Positions 48,639 to 58,603 of a DNA stretch of 64,000 bases are shown here, piece by piece (position 1 is the stretch's first letter; each line of letters begins with the position of its first letter). The notes beneath the pieces were generated by a model. The model saw only the letters and a program-made list of their open reading frames with translations. It searched no databases and had not been told where the DNA came from. The stretch spans positions 405,001-469,000 of the forward strand of contig NZ_LPUF01000001.1 of the NCBI RefSeq assembly GCF_002072955.1, written 5' to 3'. A program made the position numbers and the translations under genes. The DNA is from Methyloprofundus sedimenti (GTDB lineage Bacteria; Pseudomonadota; Gammaproteobacteria; Methylococcales; Methylomonadaceae).

Positions 48639-49294
48639 TTCAATTAGAAAATATTCAGCGTACTTTTCAGGTCGGTGATCAACTGATCCATGCGCTAAAC
48701 AATATCAATCTAACCATTAGCAAGGGTGAGTATGTGTCGATTATGGGGCCATCGGGGTCTGGAAAATCGACTTTATTGAATGTTATTGCTTTGCTCGATC
48801 AGCCTAGTTCTGGAAAATATATCTTGAATGGTCGGGATGTTACTCAGCTAGATGATGATCAACTGGCGCGTGTACGCAGAGAAAATATTGGCTTTGTGTT
48901 CCAGTTTTTCCATTTAATTCCAAGGCTCACTGCTGCAGAAAACATCGAAATACCCATGGTTTTGGCGGGGATTGCCGTTAAAGAACGCAAACAGCGAATT
49001 GCTGAGGCATTGGCGGCGGTTAACCTGGAGCAGCGGGCGACGCATCGACCTGATCAATTATCCGGAGGACAGATGCAGCGGGTTGCCATTGCCCGTGCGA
49101 TGATAATGCGCCCGGAAATATTATTAGCTGATGAACCGACGGGCAATCTTGACAGCAAGACCGGCCAGGAAATTATCGCCTTACTAGAAAAGCTGAATCA
49201 GCAACAAGTTACTCTGATTACTATTACTCATGATCAAACAATAGGTGATCGTGCACAACGCTGTATCCATTTGATAGATGGAAAACTACAATGA
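48635..49294 (+). CDS. MacB/LolD-type ABC transporter ATPase
   Basis: A 219-residue ATPase with Walker [14 protein letters not shown]-loop [11 protein letters not shown], signature [15 protein letters not shown], Walker [14 protein letters not shown]. Overlaps the adaptor gene by 4 bases (ATGA). It probably energises one or both permeases encoded downstream. Confidence 0.95.
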   Translation: MIQLENIQRTFQVGDQLIHALNNINLTISKGEYVSIMGPSGSGKSTLLNVIALLDQPSSGKYILNGRDVTQLDDDQLARVRRENIGFVFQFFHLIPRLTAAENIEIPMVLAGIAVKERKQRIAEALAAVNLEQRATHRPDQLSGGQMQRVAIARAMIMRPEILLADEPTGNLDSKTGQEIIALLEKLNQQQVTLITITHDQTIGDRAQRCIHLIDGKLQ

Positions 49295-49318
49295 CTGCAG
49301 GAAAAAGACTTTATTTAC

Positions 49319-49355
49319 AATGCATAGGATGTGCTGAGGAACGAAGCGTATCAAC
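49319..49355. repeat. REP-like dispersed sequence
   Basis: The stretch ATGCATAGGATGTGCTGAGG then AACGAAGCGTATCAA resembles dispersed short repeats of the form GGATGTGCTGA...CGAAGCGCATC common between genes of aquatic gammaproteobacteria. It separates the ATPase from the first permease. Confidence 0.35.
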
Positions 49356-49421
49356 TGTGGATAATGCACCTCCTGCGCCGGCACTTTCTATAGTTTTTTT
49401 AGCTGCCTGGCATGACAAATC

Positions 49422-50627
49422 ATGACCTTTAGCGATACTGTAAACCAGGCCTATGCTGCGATCAGGACTCAACCCGTTCGAGTGCTGCTGATTGTTTTAG
49501 CTATGAGTATCGGTATTACTTCAGTGACCGTGTTAACGGCTCTGGGCGAAAGTGCAAGACGCTATATCGTGAATGAATTTCAGACTTTGGGTACGCATTT
49601 AATTATTGTTTTACCAGGTCGAAGTGAAACAACGGGTGGGCACCCGCCTATTTTTGGAGAAACGCCGAGGGATTTAACCCTGGCTGATGCACAAGCTTTG
49701 TCCAGTAGTCGTCATATAGCTGCGATAGCCCCAGTGAGTATCGGTGCTGCGCCAGTTTCGATAAAAGGCCTGGAGCGGGAAGCTACCATTATTGGCTCCA
49801 CGGCTGCATTTCGTGAAGTACGTCATTTAAGCATGGCGCAAGGGCGATTCTTACCTGAAACCGATGCTGATCAAGCGCTCCCTGTCTGTGTCATAGGACA
49901 GACGATTAAAGATGAAATGTTTGCTCAGCAACAGGCACTGGGACAGTGGCTGCGCATTAGTGATCGACGTTACCGAGTCATCGGTGTGCTGGCTTCCGAG
50001 GGAGAATCTATTGGCGTAGACTTTGATGATATGGTGATTATTCCTGTTGCGTCGGCGCAAACGTTATTTAATCGTTATTCATTGTTCAGAATTTTAGTAG
50101 AAGCAAAATCAAAACAGGGCATGTATAAGGCTGTTGATGAAATCAGAGAGATAATCAAGGCACGTCATGAAGGCGAAGATGATGTGACCCTGATTACCCA
50201 GGACAGTGTGGTCAGTACCTTCGATGATATTCTGACGGCACTGACCTTAACGGTTGCCAGTATTGCCAGTATTAGTTTAGCCGTGGCTGGAATCCTGGTG
50301 ATGAATGTGATGTGGGTAAGTGTTACGCAGAGAACGGCTGAAATTGGTTTATTAAAAGCACTAGGCGCAACCAGGCGGCAGTTAATAAGCCTGTTTTTGA
50401 TGGAAGCAGTGATTCTTTCAGTCGCCGGGGCGGTGTCAGGTATGTTGCTGGGGAAAATAGTATTAGTACTCTTACAGGCAGTCTATCCAAATTTTCCATT
50501 ATTTTTGCCCGTCTGGGCTATCTGGGCGGCTCTGGCAGTCGCCTTGCTAACTGCCTTGATATTTGGTGTATTACCAGCGAGAAAGGCTGCTGATATGGAC
50601 GCTGTAACAGCTTTGAATAAACGTTGA
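49422..50627 (+). CDS. MacB-like ABC permease 1
   Basis: A 401-residue permease: N-terminal helix (about 20-42), a periplasmic MacB-type domain (to about residue 270), then three helices forming the FtsX domain with RTAEIGLLKALGATRRQLI and the closing PARKAADMDAVTALNKR. No ATPase domain is fused. Separated from the ATPase gene by about 130 bases but in the same direction. Confidence 0.92.
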   Translation: MTFSDTVNQAYAAIRTQPVRVLLIVLAMSIGITSVTVLTALGESARRYIVNEFQTLGTHLIIVLPGRSETTGGHPPIFGETPRDLTLADAQALSSSRHIAAIAPVSIGAAPVSIKGLEREATIIGSTAAFREVRHLSMAQGRFLPETDADQALPVCVIGQTIKDEMFAQQQALGQWLRISDRRYRVIGVLASEGESIGVDFDDMVIIPVASAQTLFNRYSLFRILVEAKSKQGMYKAVDEIREIIKARHEGEDDVTLITQDSVVSTFDDILTALTLTVASIASISLAVAGILVMNVMWVSVTQRTAEIGLLKALGATRRQLISLFLMEAVILSVAGAVSGMLLGKIVLVLLQAVYPNFPLFLPVWAIWAALAVALLTALIFGVLPARKAADMDAVTALNKR

Positions 50628-50828
50628 AATAAGGTGTATTGATCAAATTCCAGCGTTTCAGTATGAGTTTATATGCAGGGTATTTGCTATCATTAAGTTA
50701 AGGAATGTTTTTATTACACACAAAGTGTCACAAGTAGGTTGAGTTACGTTATCAACGCTGGATAATCTTACTCATCATTCGTCAGTTGGCGAATTTATGT
50801 CATGCCTGCTTCTAAATATGAGGTACTT

Positions 50829-52028
50829 ATGCGTTTTAGCGATTTAATTAGTCATGCGTATCGATCTGTTATCAGTCATAAGTTACGCTCGAGCTTAACA
50901 GCGTTAGGCCTGATTATCGGTATTGCTGCAGTGATTATTTTAACCTCGATAGGACGCGGTATTCATACTTATGTACTAGCCGAATTTACCCAGTTCGGTA
51001 CCAATTTAATCGCTGTATTTCCTGGGAAAACGACAACTCTAGGCCTGTCCGGTGCAACTATCAGTACAGTGCGTCCTTTAACAATTGATGATGCACTCGG
51101 TATTGCTAACCTGGATAATATTCTTGCTACATTGCCGCTGGTTCAGGGTAATGCACGAATAGAAGCAGGCAATAAACAGCGACGTACGACGGTGCTGGGA
51201 GTCGGCCCCTCCGTGCCTGAGGTGTGGAAAATAAATATTGCCAGCGGACGATTTTTACCCGCACATGAACAAGCTAATCCACGCGCATTTGCCGTATTGG
51301 GACATAAGCTGGCAGCCGAGCTATTTGCGGGAAGAAACCCATTGGGGCAGCGTATCCGCATTGGTAGTGACCGTTTTCGTGTGCTGGGTGTTATGGAGAA
51401 AAAAGGCCAGATGATGGGTTTTGATATGGATGATACGATTTATATTCCAACTGCAAAAGCCCTGGCTTTGTTTGATCGGGAAAGTGTCATGGAAATTGAT
51501 GTTTTATATAAGAGTAATACAGCGGCAAGCAGTATAGAAAAATCCATTACACGTTTATTAATTACCCGGCATGGTGGCGAAGATTTTAGTCTGATTACGC
51601 AGGACCAGATGCTCAAAAGCATGGACTCTATTTTAAATATATTAACCTTGTCTGTGGCGGCTTTAGGGGGGATTTCATTGCTGGTAGGTTCGGTAGGGAT
51701 TTTAACTATTATGACCATCGCTGTTACCGAGCGTATTTCTGAAATCGGCTTATTGCGTGCTGTTGGTGCTGAGCAAAATACCATTTTTATGCTATTTTTA
51801 TTTGAAGCTTTAGTGCTAAGTCTTGTTGGCGGTGTTATCGGTGTCGGGTTGGGGATTTTGATTGTGCAGCTTATTGGTTTTGTTGTGCCTGGTTTACCTG
51901 TACAGTTAGCCTGGGTATATATTATGGCAGCATTTGCCGTGTCTTTGTTAATCGGTCTTCTGGCAGGAGTTGTGCCAGCGATGAAAGCAGCCAGACTACA
52001 GCCGCTTGACGCTTTGCGCACTGAATAG
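50829..52028 (+). CDS. MacB-like ABC permease 2
   Basis: A 399-residue permease homologous to the preceding one: HAYRSVISHKLRSSLTALGLIIGIAAVI at the N-terminus, a periplasmic domain, and a C-terminal FtsX domain with ERISEIGLLRAVGAEQNTIF and PAMKAARLQPLDALRTE. I start it at the ATG at 50829, preceded by GAGGT; an upstream in-frame ATG at 50802 has no ribosome-binding site. The two permeases may heterodimerise around the single ATPase species. Confidence 0.92.
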   Translation: MRFSDLISHAYRSVISHKLRSSLTALGLIIGIAAVIILTSIGRGIHTYVLAEFTQFGTNLIAVFPGKTTTLGLSGATISTVRPLTIDDALGIANLDNILATLPLVQGNARIEAGNKQRRTTVLGVGPSVPEVWKINIASGRFLPAHEQANPRAFAVLGHKLAAELFAGRNPLGQRIRIGSDRFRVLGVMEKKGQMMGFDMDDTIYIPTAKALALFDRESVMEIDVLYKSNTAASSIEKSITRLLITRHGGEDFSLITQDQMLKSMDSILNILTLSVAALGGISLLVGSVGILTIMTIAVTERISEIGLLRAVGAEQNTIFMLFLFEALVLSLVGGVIGVGLGILIVQLIGFVVPGLPVQLAWVYIMAAFAVSLLIGLLAGVVPAMKAARLQPLDALRTE

Positions 52029-52029
52029 T

Positions 52030-52272
52030 TTAATCTGGTAACCGCAGTTAAGCGCTATAAAACACTATAAGTGACAGAATATAATAAGCGTAAATGCTTG
52101 TCACCTGTCGGGTGACTATACCTTGCTTCACGGTTTTGTGGATAAATCTGCGCACGAAATACTACGTTACAGCTCTTGCCAGGGGCTACGGCTATCGCTT
52201 GCGAACTGTGCCTTGTCTTTCACCCGCAGATTTTCCACAAAATCCGTGCTCAACAACGGTTTCCAGGTTCAA
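52030..52272. repeat. Miniature inverted-repeat element, family A, copy 2 (long form)
   Basis: Ends CTGGTAACCGCAGTTAA (52035-) and AACGGTTTCCAGGTTCAA (-52272) are imperfect inverted copies. After the shared CGCTATAAAACACTATAAG and GTGACAGAATATAA come the hairpin GTCACC/GGTGAC (near 52100-52115) and an inner inverted pair TTGTGGATAAATCTGCG / CGCAGATTTTCCACAA enclosing about 90 extra bases absent from copy 3. Confidence 0.75.
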
Positions 52273-52483
52273 TGCTTCCCTGCGTGGACGGTTTTGCATA
52301 ACACGGAATAGTATGATGTAAAACGCTTTTATCCTGTTTGGCGGGCTCAGGATATTAAAATCAGGTTCAAAAATAAAGATTTGATGTCATTCTAAAAGCA
52401 CAGCTTTGACTCAATACCAAGTAGTGTGTTAAAAGTAAAAGCATTTTTAGGCCTGTAATGGCCAGACAGAGAAATCGTTAAGC

Positions 52484-53743
52484 ATGAATAGCCCAGAAAA
52501 AATAAAAATAAAAGCGGCTGGCGTCGGTTACTTAATTAATCGTATTCAGACTTTGTTTGTTGGCATGTTACGAATATGGACGATTCCTATCGTCTTAATG
52601 TTGAGTGTCGCATCCGGGTTTACTACATTTTATGGGATGTCGCATTTTATCATTCCATGGATCGCTTTGGTGATTACCGTGGCTATTCAATCTATCGTTG
52701 TCATTTGTACCCTGGAACTTGCAAGCATACACTGGCGTGCAAATCGAACTCGATATTTTTCAGTACTCTTTTCATTAGTGATTGCATTAATAGCCTCGGT
52801 CTCTTTTTCGTATTTTAAGTTTTATGAGGTCTCTGAGAAGGATAGCATTCATATTCAGCGTTTAAATCATATCAGAACAGATTTAAAATCATACCTTGAT
52901 GAGGTGCTGTCATTTAAAAGCAAATTGCTGGCACAAAAGCGAGCGGAGCTGGAGCAGGCATCTAAAGATGTTTCACAGGCTTATTTTGGAACCCACCCTG
53001 AAATAGTTGCAGGATACCGCAATCAGGTCGGGAAAGGGCCTTTCTGGCAACGTTATAATGAAATTTATTTGGCAAAAAAACAGGCTTTAAGCGAGCTGGA
53101 AGTGAAGTTTTCGGCATTAGATGAAAGTGTCTATCAGTTACAACCCAGACTGGCTAATCTGGATGTTGCTGCCAATGTGGAAACAGCTTATTACGACCTG
53201 CTTAACAGTTTTGAAACGGTGCAGTTCAACGTTAATCAGCTGTCGAGTGAGTTTGGTCAGTCTTTGCCCGAGCCGCCAATGTTGCTGACCTATAAACAGT
53301 TTATAGAGGATGTCAAGCCGAGCATGGCCATGTGGAATGGCTTTTCATTATTTGCTTTTGGTTGCGCGGCTATGGTTGATTTTTTTACTGTGCTGCTCTC
53401 GTATCGTATGGAATTTACTGCGCCAGGTCCATTGACTGCTGATGAAGAAGATCTGGTTTTTGAATGTTTACGGCAATTTACTCAGTTTCGAATTAACGAA
53501 AATGATGAACTGGAAATGGTCATTGAGAAAACTAATATTGAGAAGGCTCGGCGCTACTCTGACTGGTCCCGGATGTTTGCAGTTGGTCTGCTATTGAGTC
53601 GCGGTTTTCTGAGAAAAATTGATAAAAATACGGTAGAGTTTGCACCTAATTTATATCCCTTAATTGCGGCAAAAATGGGTGATAGAATTACTAAATTACG
53701 CGCCGAAGCTGAGCTGGCCAGGCAAGTTGGTAAGCATGAATAA
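52484..53743 (+). CDS. Unknown membrane/coiled-coil protein (gene 1 of a three-gene cluster)
   Basis: A 419-residue protein of no family I recognise. Three hydrophobic helices (about residues 32-52, 56-78 and 91-110) are followed by a long charged, probably coiled-coil segment (about 118-265), a fourth hydrophobic stretch (about 285-305), and a C-terminal soluble domain of about 110 residues (ADEEDLVFECLRQFTQF, YSDWSRMFAVGLLLSRGFL). The domain layout suggests a membrane anchor with a large soluble head. Its stop overlaps the next gene by 8 bases. A family A miniature element lies upstream. Confidence 0.7.
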   Translation: MNSPEKIKIKAAGVGYLINRIQTLFVGMLRIWTIPIVLMLSVASGFTTFYGMSHFIIPWIALVITVAIQSIVVICTLELASIHWRANRTRYFSVLFSLVIALIASVSFSYFKFYEVSEKDSIHIQRLNHIRTDLKSYLDEVLSFKSKLLAQKRAELEQASKDVSQAYFGTHPEIVAGYRNQVGKGPFWQRYNEIYLAKKQALSELEVKFSALDESVYQLQPRLANLDVAANVETAYYDLLNSFETVQFNVNQLSSEFGQSLPEPPMLLTYKQFIEDVKPSMAMWNGFSLFAFGCAAMVDFFTVLLSYRMEFTAPGPLTADEEDLVFECLRQFTQFRINENDELEMVIEKTNIEKARRYSDWSRMFAVGLLLSRGFLRKIDKNTVEFAPNLYPLIAAKMGDRITKLRAEAELARQVGKHE

Positions 53744-55004
53744 TCCAAATACTGAAATAGAGCGATGGTTAATTGAAGGTAGTATAGAAAATGATCTGAC
53801 GCTGAATTCTGATGTGTGGGAAGTAGTTTTTGATGAAGGACGGCAACTGGTTGTTAGTGATTTTGGGCCCTTTCAGAAATTGTATTTACGTCCGCAAAAA
53901 TTTATTAAGCGTTTTTATCATACATTGTACCCGCTACCTGTTGAAGACTGGCAGGTGTGTGGTCAAATTCAGCTTTATGATGAGTTTTGCACCATTGATA
54001 CGCAACTGGATATTCGCTTTCAGGCAACAATAGAATATGCTCAGCGGCAAATGGAGAACCTGCCTGAAATTAATGAGCATATAAAACATACCTATCTTAA
54101 ATCAGTTAGTGACCAGGTAAGTAAACATTTACTTAATTTACAAAATGATGAATGGGTACGCTCTGGTCTGGGTGATATAGAAAACGCTATTGCAATTACG
54201 GTTAGCGAAATGCTCATGTTAGAAAATATTGAGGCTCAGGCCCGTTGTTCTATTCAGGCGACATTTATAGAGTTTCCGGATGTGCAGCTGGGTAAAGAAG
54301 CCGTCTATCTAAGTGTACTGAAAAAGAATTATGAAGTATCTGAAGAGCAGAGAACAGAGCGTTATCGTCAGGAATTGCAGGCACAGCAACAACAACGGAC
54401 ACATCAGCAAAAACAGCTGGAGCAGATGCAGCAAGATGCTGAATTAGAACGTCAGAAACAGGCCCAAGATGCGGAGTATCAAAGGCAGTTATTACTCGAT
54501 CAAGAGCTGCTACAGCGAGAACAATTTGTTATAGAATCACGACTGCATACAGATAAAATTCAGCATGATAACTATCTAAATGATATTACTGTTGATGTTC
54601 AGCTTCAGGCGAAGATGGAACAGGAAAAACGCACAAGAAATGCGACGCAAAAATCACAAGCAGAAGAATTGAGTCATCAGGCTTTATTAAAAGATCAAAA
54701 ATTAAACGCTGATATTGAGGCGTTTAAACATGAGCAGGCAAGCTGGTTAGCGGCAAAAGATAAAGCTCATGCGTTGGAGCTGGAAAAAGAACAGGAGCAA
54801 AAGAAATTAAAACTTGCCATGGAAGCAGCCAATAAAAAGTATGAAGAGCAATTGCAGCTGGAAATTCAGCAGGAGATCTATAACAACACGAAAAATTCTG
54901 ATATTTATCTGCGTAGAGAAATTGAGTTACTGGAGTTGGATAAAAAACGCCTGGAGTTACAATTGGCGATTCAAGAAAGCCGCAAAGCGAGTGACCAAAG
55001 TTGA
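53736..55004 (+). CDS. SPFH-like coiled-coil protein (gene 2 of the cluster)
   Basis: About 422 residues from the ATG at 53736, which overlaps the previous stop; GGTAAG lies just before it. No signal peptide or membrane helix. Residues 1-205 look like a divergent SPFH/band-7 module: FGPFQKLYLRP, FCTIDTQLDIRFQATIEYA, then a helix with YLKSVSDQVSKHLL and the closing beta segment ARCSIQATFIEFPDVQ. Residues about 210-420 are continuous Gln/Glu/Lys/Arg-rich coiled coil. The SPFH resemblance is by eye only. If correct, this would be a cytosolic partner of the membrane protein encoded before it. Confidence 0.6.
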   Translation: MNNPNTEIERWLIEGSIENDLTLNSDVWEVVFDEGRQLVVSDFGPFQKLYLRPQKFIKRFYHTLYPLPVEDWQVCGQIQLYDEFCTIDTQLDIRFQATIEYAQRQMENLPEINEHIKHTYLKSVSDQVSKHLLNLQNDEWVRSGLGDIENAIAITVSEMLMLENIEAQARCSIQATFIEFPDVQLGKEAVYLSVLKKNYEVSEEQRTERYRQELQAQQQQRTHQQKQLEQMQQDAELERQKQAQDAEYQRQLLLDQELLQREQFVIESRLHTDKIQHDNYLNDITVDVQLQAKMEQEKRTRNATQKSQAEELSHQALLKDQKLNADIEAFKHEQASWLAAKDKAHALELEKEQEQKKLKLAMEAANKKYEEQLQLEIQQEIYNNTKNSDIYLRREIELLELDKKRLELQLAIQESRKASDQS

Positions 55005-55061
55005 TAAATACCGGGCAACAAGGCTTATTGTTTGCAGCTTCAACACAAGTGGAGAAAATAA

Positions 55062-55391
55062 ATGAAAACAAAAGTAGAAGTCTATCCGGCAGACGAACAA
55101 GAAAACGGTGGTTTTTGGGTGTGTGTCTGTATCCATGTGGGTAGTTATTATAAGCATATGGAAAAAAGCCGTATTCATTGCCTGGATAAACAGGCTGTTG
55201 CTGATGCTACCTGGAATGCATTGCATCATAAAGTTTGCCCTGAATGCGGGCATGTCTTTTCAACGCACGGCTGGGAGGGCATAGATGTGCATTGGCGCGC
55301 CAATCATGAGCATATTATTAGCTATGAAGATGCCTGGAAATTAATCAGCAAGGACAAATATGTAGATGTCATGCTGGCTTCGGCAGAGTAA
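55062..55391 (+). CDS. C2H2 zinc-finger-like small protein (gene 3 of the cluster)
   Basis: A 109-residue protein with a C-x2-C-x14-H-x4-H arrangement in VCPECGHVFSTHGWEGIDVH followed by WRANHEH (about residues 65-92), a classical C2H2-type spacing that is uncommon in bacteria. The N-terminal half is a small domain with VCVCIHVGSYYKHMEKS. GGAGAA precedes the ATG and the gene begins 57 bases after the coiled-coil gene, so it is probably cotranscribed. A zinc-dependent nucleic-acid or protein contact is the natural guess; nothing proves it. Confidence 0.65.
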   Translation: MKTKVEVYPADEQENGGFWVCVCIHVGSYYKHMEKSRIHCLDKQAVADATWNALHHKVCPECGHVFSTHGWEGIDVHWRANHEHIISYEDAWKLISKDKYVDVMLASAE

Positions 55392-55481
55392 AGCGAGATT
55401 AGTATTGAGTGGAACAATTTTTGCTTTCTAACTGTAGCTGATTACTGTTCATCCGGTGACAGGGTATCAAGGAAATATAAA

Positions 55482-55854
55482 TGCTCTCTTTGTGCCCGGA
55501 AAATTTAGAGGTATTTACACTATCCTGCAGCATAAATAAGCCATAGCAAAGGGTCGTAAAAGATCAGGGGGATTTTTTTGTGATAACCCAGACTGTGAGG
55601 TCATTTATTTTGCGCAGGATAATGCAGTTATTAAGGTCGATGAATTACGCACTATTGTGGGTATCAAGGCGAAAACAAAAGCTGCTCTTGTCTGTTATTG
55701 TTGCGGTGTTAGCTCCGCAGACGCCAAGCACAGTTCGAAGCCAAAGTATTTGTTATTAACCATTGTCAGGCAGCGTAAGTGTGCCTGTGCGGTACGAAAT
55801 TCTTCTGGCAGATGCTGCTGCTTGAAAGGTTTTCCAAAAAACATGAAAAACTAA
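55482..55854 (+). pseudogene. CopZ-like metallochaperone, decayed
   Basis: The frame 55540-55854 contains CDNPDCEVIYFAQDNAVIKV, then VCYCCGVSSAD and QRKCACAVRNSSGRCC, the cysteine blocks of the CopZ-type [2Fe-2S]/zinc metallochaperones found with copper ATPases (normally CYCF rather than CYCC). The N-terminal block is out of frame upstream: a CSLC at 55482 followed by stops. There is no start codon or ribosome-binding site. No copper exporter lies nearby. I judge it a pseudogene with at least one frameshift. Confidence 0.7.
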
Positions 55855-56185
55855 CTTAGAGTTTTCTTGCTTGGTTCTTTAATTGCAATATTCGCGTAAA
55901 TTGATGTTCAATGTTTTTTTGCACAAAAAGAGATAAAAAACATAAACTTAAGCAATGAGGATTCATAACACCCCCCCCCGTTTTCTCTATAATAAAAATG
56001 TTAAGTTCCTTATGATCATTTACTTATGCTATTCAGATGATATAAAACAGGCAAAGTTATTTTATAGCTATTGAATTTACAAAGCAGTATCGGCTAAATG
56101 CGCAGTATCCAGCTAGACTTAAGGCAGATTTTATTTAATCTGTATTCCATTACTTTCTTTTAACGACATACTCGATAACATAATT
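55855..56185. other. Intergenic region upstream of icd with a poly-C tract
   Basis: About 330 AT-rich bases. A run of nine C at 55971-55979 is conspicuous against this background, about 205 bases before the icd start. No clear promoter pair is visible; no gene. Confidence 0.5.
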
Positions 56186-58408
56186 ATGCCAAGTTCAAAA
56201 ATTATCTATACCGAAACTGACGAAGCACCTGCTTTAGCTACTTATTCTTTTTTACCCATTGTTCAGTCCTATTTAAAAGCAGCGGGCGTTGCGGTGGAAA
56301 CAAGAGACATATCACTGGCCGCGCGTATTATTGCTAATTTCCCTGATAATCTAACGGCAAAACAGCAGCAAAGTGATGCGCTTGCAGAACTTGGTGAATG
56401 GGCGAAAACAGCGGATGCAAATATCATTAAATTACCTAATATCAGTGCATCGATTCCCCAGTTGCATGCTGCCATAAAGGAATTGCAGCAGTCAGGTTTT
56501 GATATTCCTGATTACCCTGAAAATCCCGACAGTGAGGCAGCAAAGAGTATTAAATTGCGTTATGCCAAAGTGCTAGGTAGTGCAGTTAACCCGGTGTTAC
56601 GTGAAGGTAATTCCGATCGCCGCGTGGCTGCTCCGGTAAAAGAATATGCACAGAAACACCCTCATTCCATGGGGGCCTGGGCAGCAGATTCTAAATCACA
56701 TGTCGCCTCGATGACTGATGGCGATTTTTATTCTAGTGAACAATCTGCAGTGATTAAAACGCCCGGTGAAGTAAAAATTGAGTTACAGAGCGATAATGGC
56801 CAGGTTCAGGTACTTAAACAAAAAACACCCGTACTGCAAGATGAAGTGATCGATTCTGCAGTCATGAGTCGTTCCGCTTTACGCGCATTTTATGCAAAGT
56901 CTATTCGCGATGCGAAAACACAGGGTGTGCTCCTGTCATTACATTTAAAAGCCACCATGATGAAAGTGTCAGATCCTATTATGTTCGGGCATGCGGTTAG
57001 TGTTTATTATCAGGATGTGTTTGTAAAATATGCGGAAACTTTTAAGCAATTGGGTATAGACACGCGCAATGGGCTGGGTGATGTGTATGCAAAAATTGTT
57101 CAGCTGCCAGATGATCAGCTCAAAGCAATTGAAGCTGATATCCAGGCGGTTTATCAGACTCAGCCAGAACTGGCGATGGTAAATTCAGACAAAGGCATTA
57201 CTAACTTGCATGTTCCCAGTGATGTTATCGTGGATGCTTCAATGCCTGCTACATTACGTTCTTCAGGGCAGATGTGGGGGCCTGATGGTCAGTTGCATGA
57301 TACCAAAGCGATGATTCCTGATCGCTGTTATGCCGGAATCTATCAGGAAGTATTTGAGTTCTGTCAGCAGCATGGCGCTTTTGATGTGACAACGATGGGT
57401 AATGTCAGCAATGTCGGTTTGATGGCGCAGCAAGCAGAAGAATACGGCTCGCATGATAAAACCTTTGAAATTCCTGAAAGTGGTGTTGTACGAGTGACTG
57501 ATAATACCGGGGAAGTGTTGCTGGAGCACAGGGTTGAGCAAGGCGATATCTGGCGCATGTGCCAGACTAAAGATTTACCTATTCAAGACTGGGTTAAATT
57601 AGCTATTAAGCGGGCAAGGGCTACCGGGCAGCCTGCGATATTTTGGCTGGATAAAAATCGGGCTCACGATGCTAATTTAATTGCCATCGTGGAAGGCTAT
57701 TTGACATCACATGATACCCGCGGGCTTGATATTCAGATCATGTCTCCGGTTGATGCCATTCGTTACACATTAAAACGTGTGCAGGCAGGGACAAACACTA
57801 TCTCAGTGACCGGCAATGTATTGCGTGATTATTTAACTGATTTATTTCCAATTTTAGAATTGGGCACCAGTGCAAAAATGTTATCTATAGTGCCACTACT
57901 GGCTGGTGGCGGACTATTTGAAACAGGAGCAGGTGGTTCAGCGCCAAAGCATGTGCAGCAATTATTGGAACAAAATCATTTGCGCTGGGATTCACTCGGT
58001 GAATTTTTAGCACTTGCTGTTTCTCTGGAAGAGCTAGGAATAAAAGCCGGGAATGCAAAAGCACTAGTGTTAGCTGCGGCTTTGAATATAGCAAATAGCC
58101 GTTTTTTAAATAATAATAAATCGCCGTCACGCAAAGTAGGAGAATTGGATACTCGTGGCAGTCATTTTTACCTTGCCATGTATTGGGCGCAGGCCCTGTC
58201 TGAACAAGATAATGATAAAGAGTTAAAGGCTAAGTTCAGGCCTATCGCGCAACAGCTAACGGATAATGAGCAGAACATTGTTGCACAACTCAATGCTGTG
58301 CAAGGTGTGCCAGTTGATCTTACCGGATACTACCATCCAGACAAAGCATTGACTGCGCAAACGATGCGCCCAAGCGCAAGCTTTAATGCGATTATTGATA
58401 GTCTTTAA
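56186..58408 (+). CDS. icd: Monomeric NADP-dependent isocitrate dehydrogenase
   Basis: A 740-residue monomeric IDH (the about 80-kDa type, unrelated in length to the dimeric enzyme) making 2-oxoglutarate and NADPH. Characteristic sequences are [21 protein letters not shown] at the start, [38 protein letters not shown] and [30 protein letters not shown] segments, and [15 protein letters not shown]. It stands alone. Full length with no frameshift. Confidence 0.98.
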   Translation: MPSSKIIYTETDEAPALATYSFLPIVQSYLKAAGVAVETRDISLAARIIANFPDNLTAKQQQSDALAELGEWAKTADANIIKLPNISASIPQLHAAIKELQQSGFDIPDYPENPDSEAAKSIKLRYAKVLGSAVNPVLREGNSDRRVAAPVKEYAQKHPHSMGAWAADSKSHVASMTDGDFYSSEQSAVIKTPGEVKIELQSDNGQVQVLKQKTPVLQDEVIDSAVMSRSALRAFYAKSIRDAKTQGVLLSLHLKATMMKVSDPIMFGHAVSVYYQDVFVKYAETFKQLGIDTRNGLGDVYAKIVQLPDDQLKAIEADIQAVYQTQPELAMVNSDKGITNLHVPSDVIVDASMPATLRSSGQMWGPDGQLHDTKAMIPDRCYAGIYQEVFEFCQQHGAFDVTTMGNVSNVGLMAQQAEEYGSHDKTFEIPESGVVRVTDNTGEVLLEHRVEQGDIWRMCQTKDLPIQDWVKLAIKRARATGQPAIFWLDKNRAHDANLIAIVEGYLTSHDTRGLDIQIMSPVDAIRYTLKRVQAGTNTISVTGNVLRDYLTDLFPILELGTSAKMLSIVPLLAGGGLFETGAGGSAPKHVQQLLEQNHLRWDSLGEFLALAVSLEELGIKAGNAKALVLAAALNIANSRFLNNNKSPSRKVGELDTRGSHFYLAMYWAQALSEQDNDKELKAKFRPIAQQLTDNEQNIVAQLNAVQGVPVDLTGYYHPDKALTAQTMRPSASFNAIIDSL

Positions 58409-58450
58409 AGGGCTGAGATGTAATTTGACCCCGGGGTTTTGAGAGTGGTT

Positions 58451-58482
58451 GGCACGGCCTCTCTCTAATGAATGGCCGTGTC
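58451..58482 (+). terminator. Hairpin downstream of icd
   Basis: GGCACGGCC (58451-58459) pairs with GGCCGTGTC (58474-58482), one G-U pair, 43 bases after the icd stop. There is no T-run, so it is either a weak terminator or a 3'-stabilising structure. Confidence 0.4.
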
Positions 58483-58603
58483 GTTAAACGTAAATAAGTA
58501 GATTTCAGTCAAGTCTGGACTTTTCGCTCCCTGTGCTTTGAGTCCAGCATAGCAACCCCGGATTAAACGCTTGTTAAATACAGTATGCCCTGCTGCGCGT
58601 CCC

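Noticed and set aside
52094-52321. Small frames inside the 52-kb intergenic region
   Set aside because: They fall in family A miniature element copy 2, whose inverted repeats explain the sequence; no ribosome-binding site.
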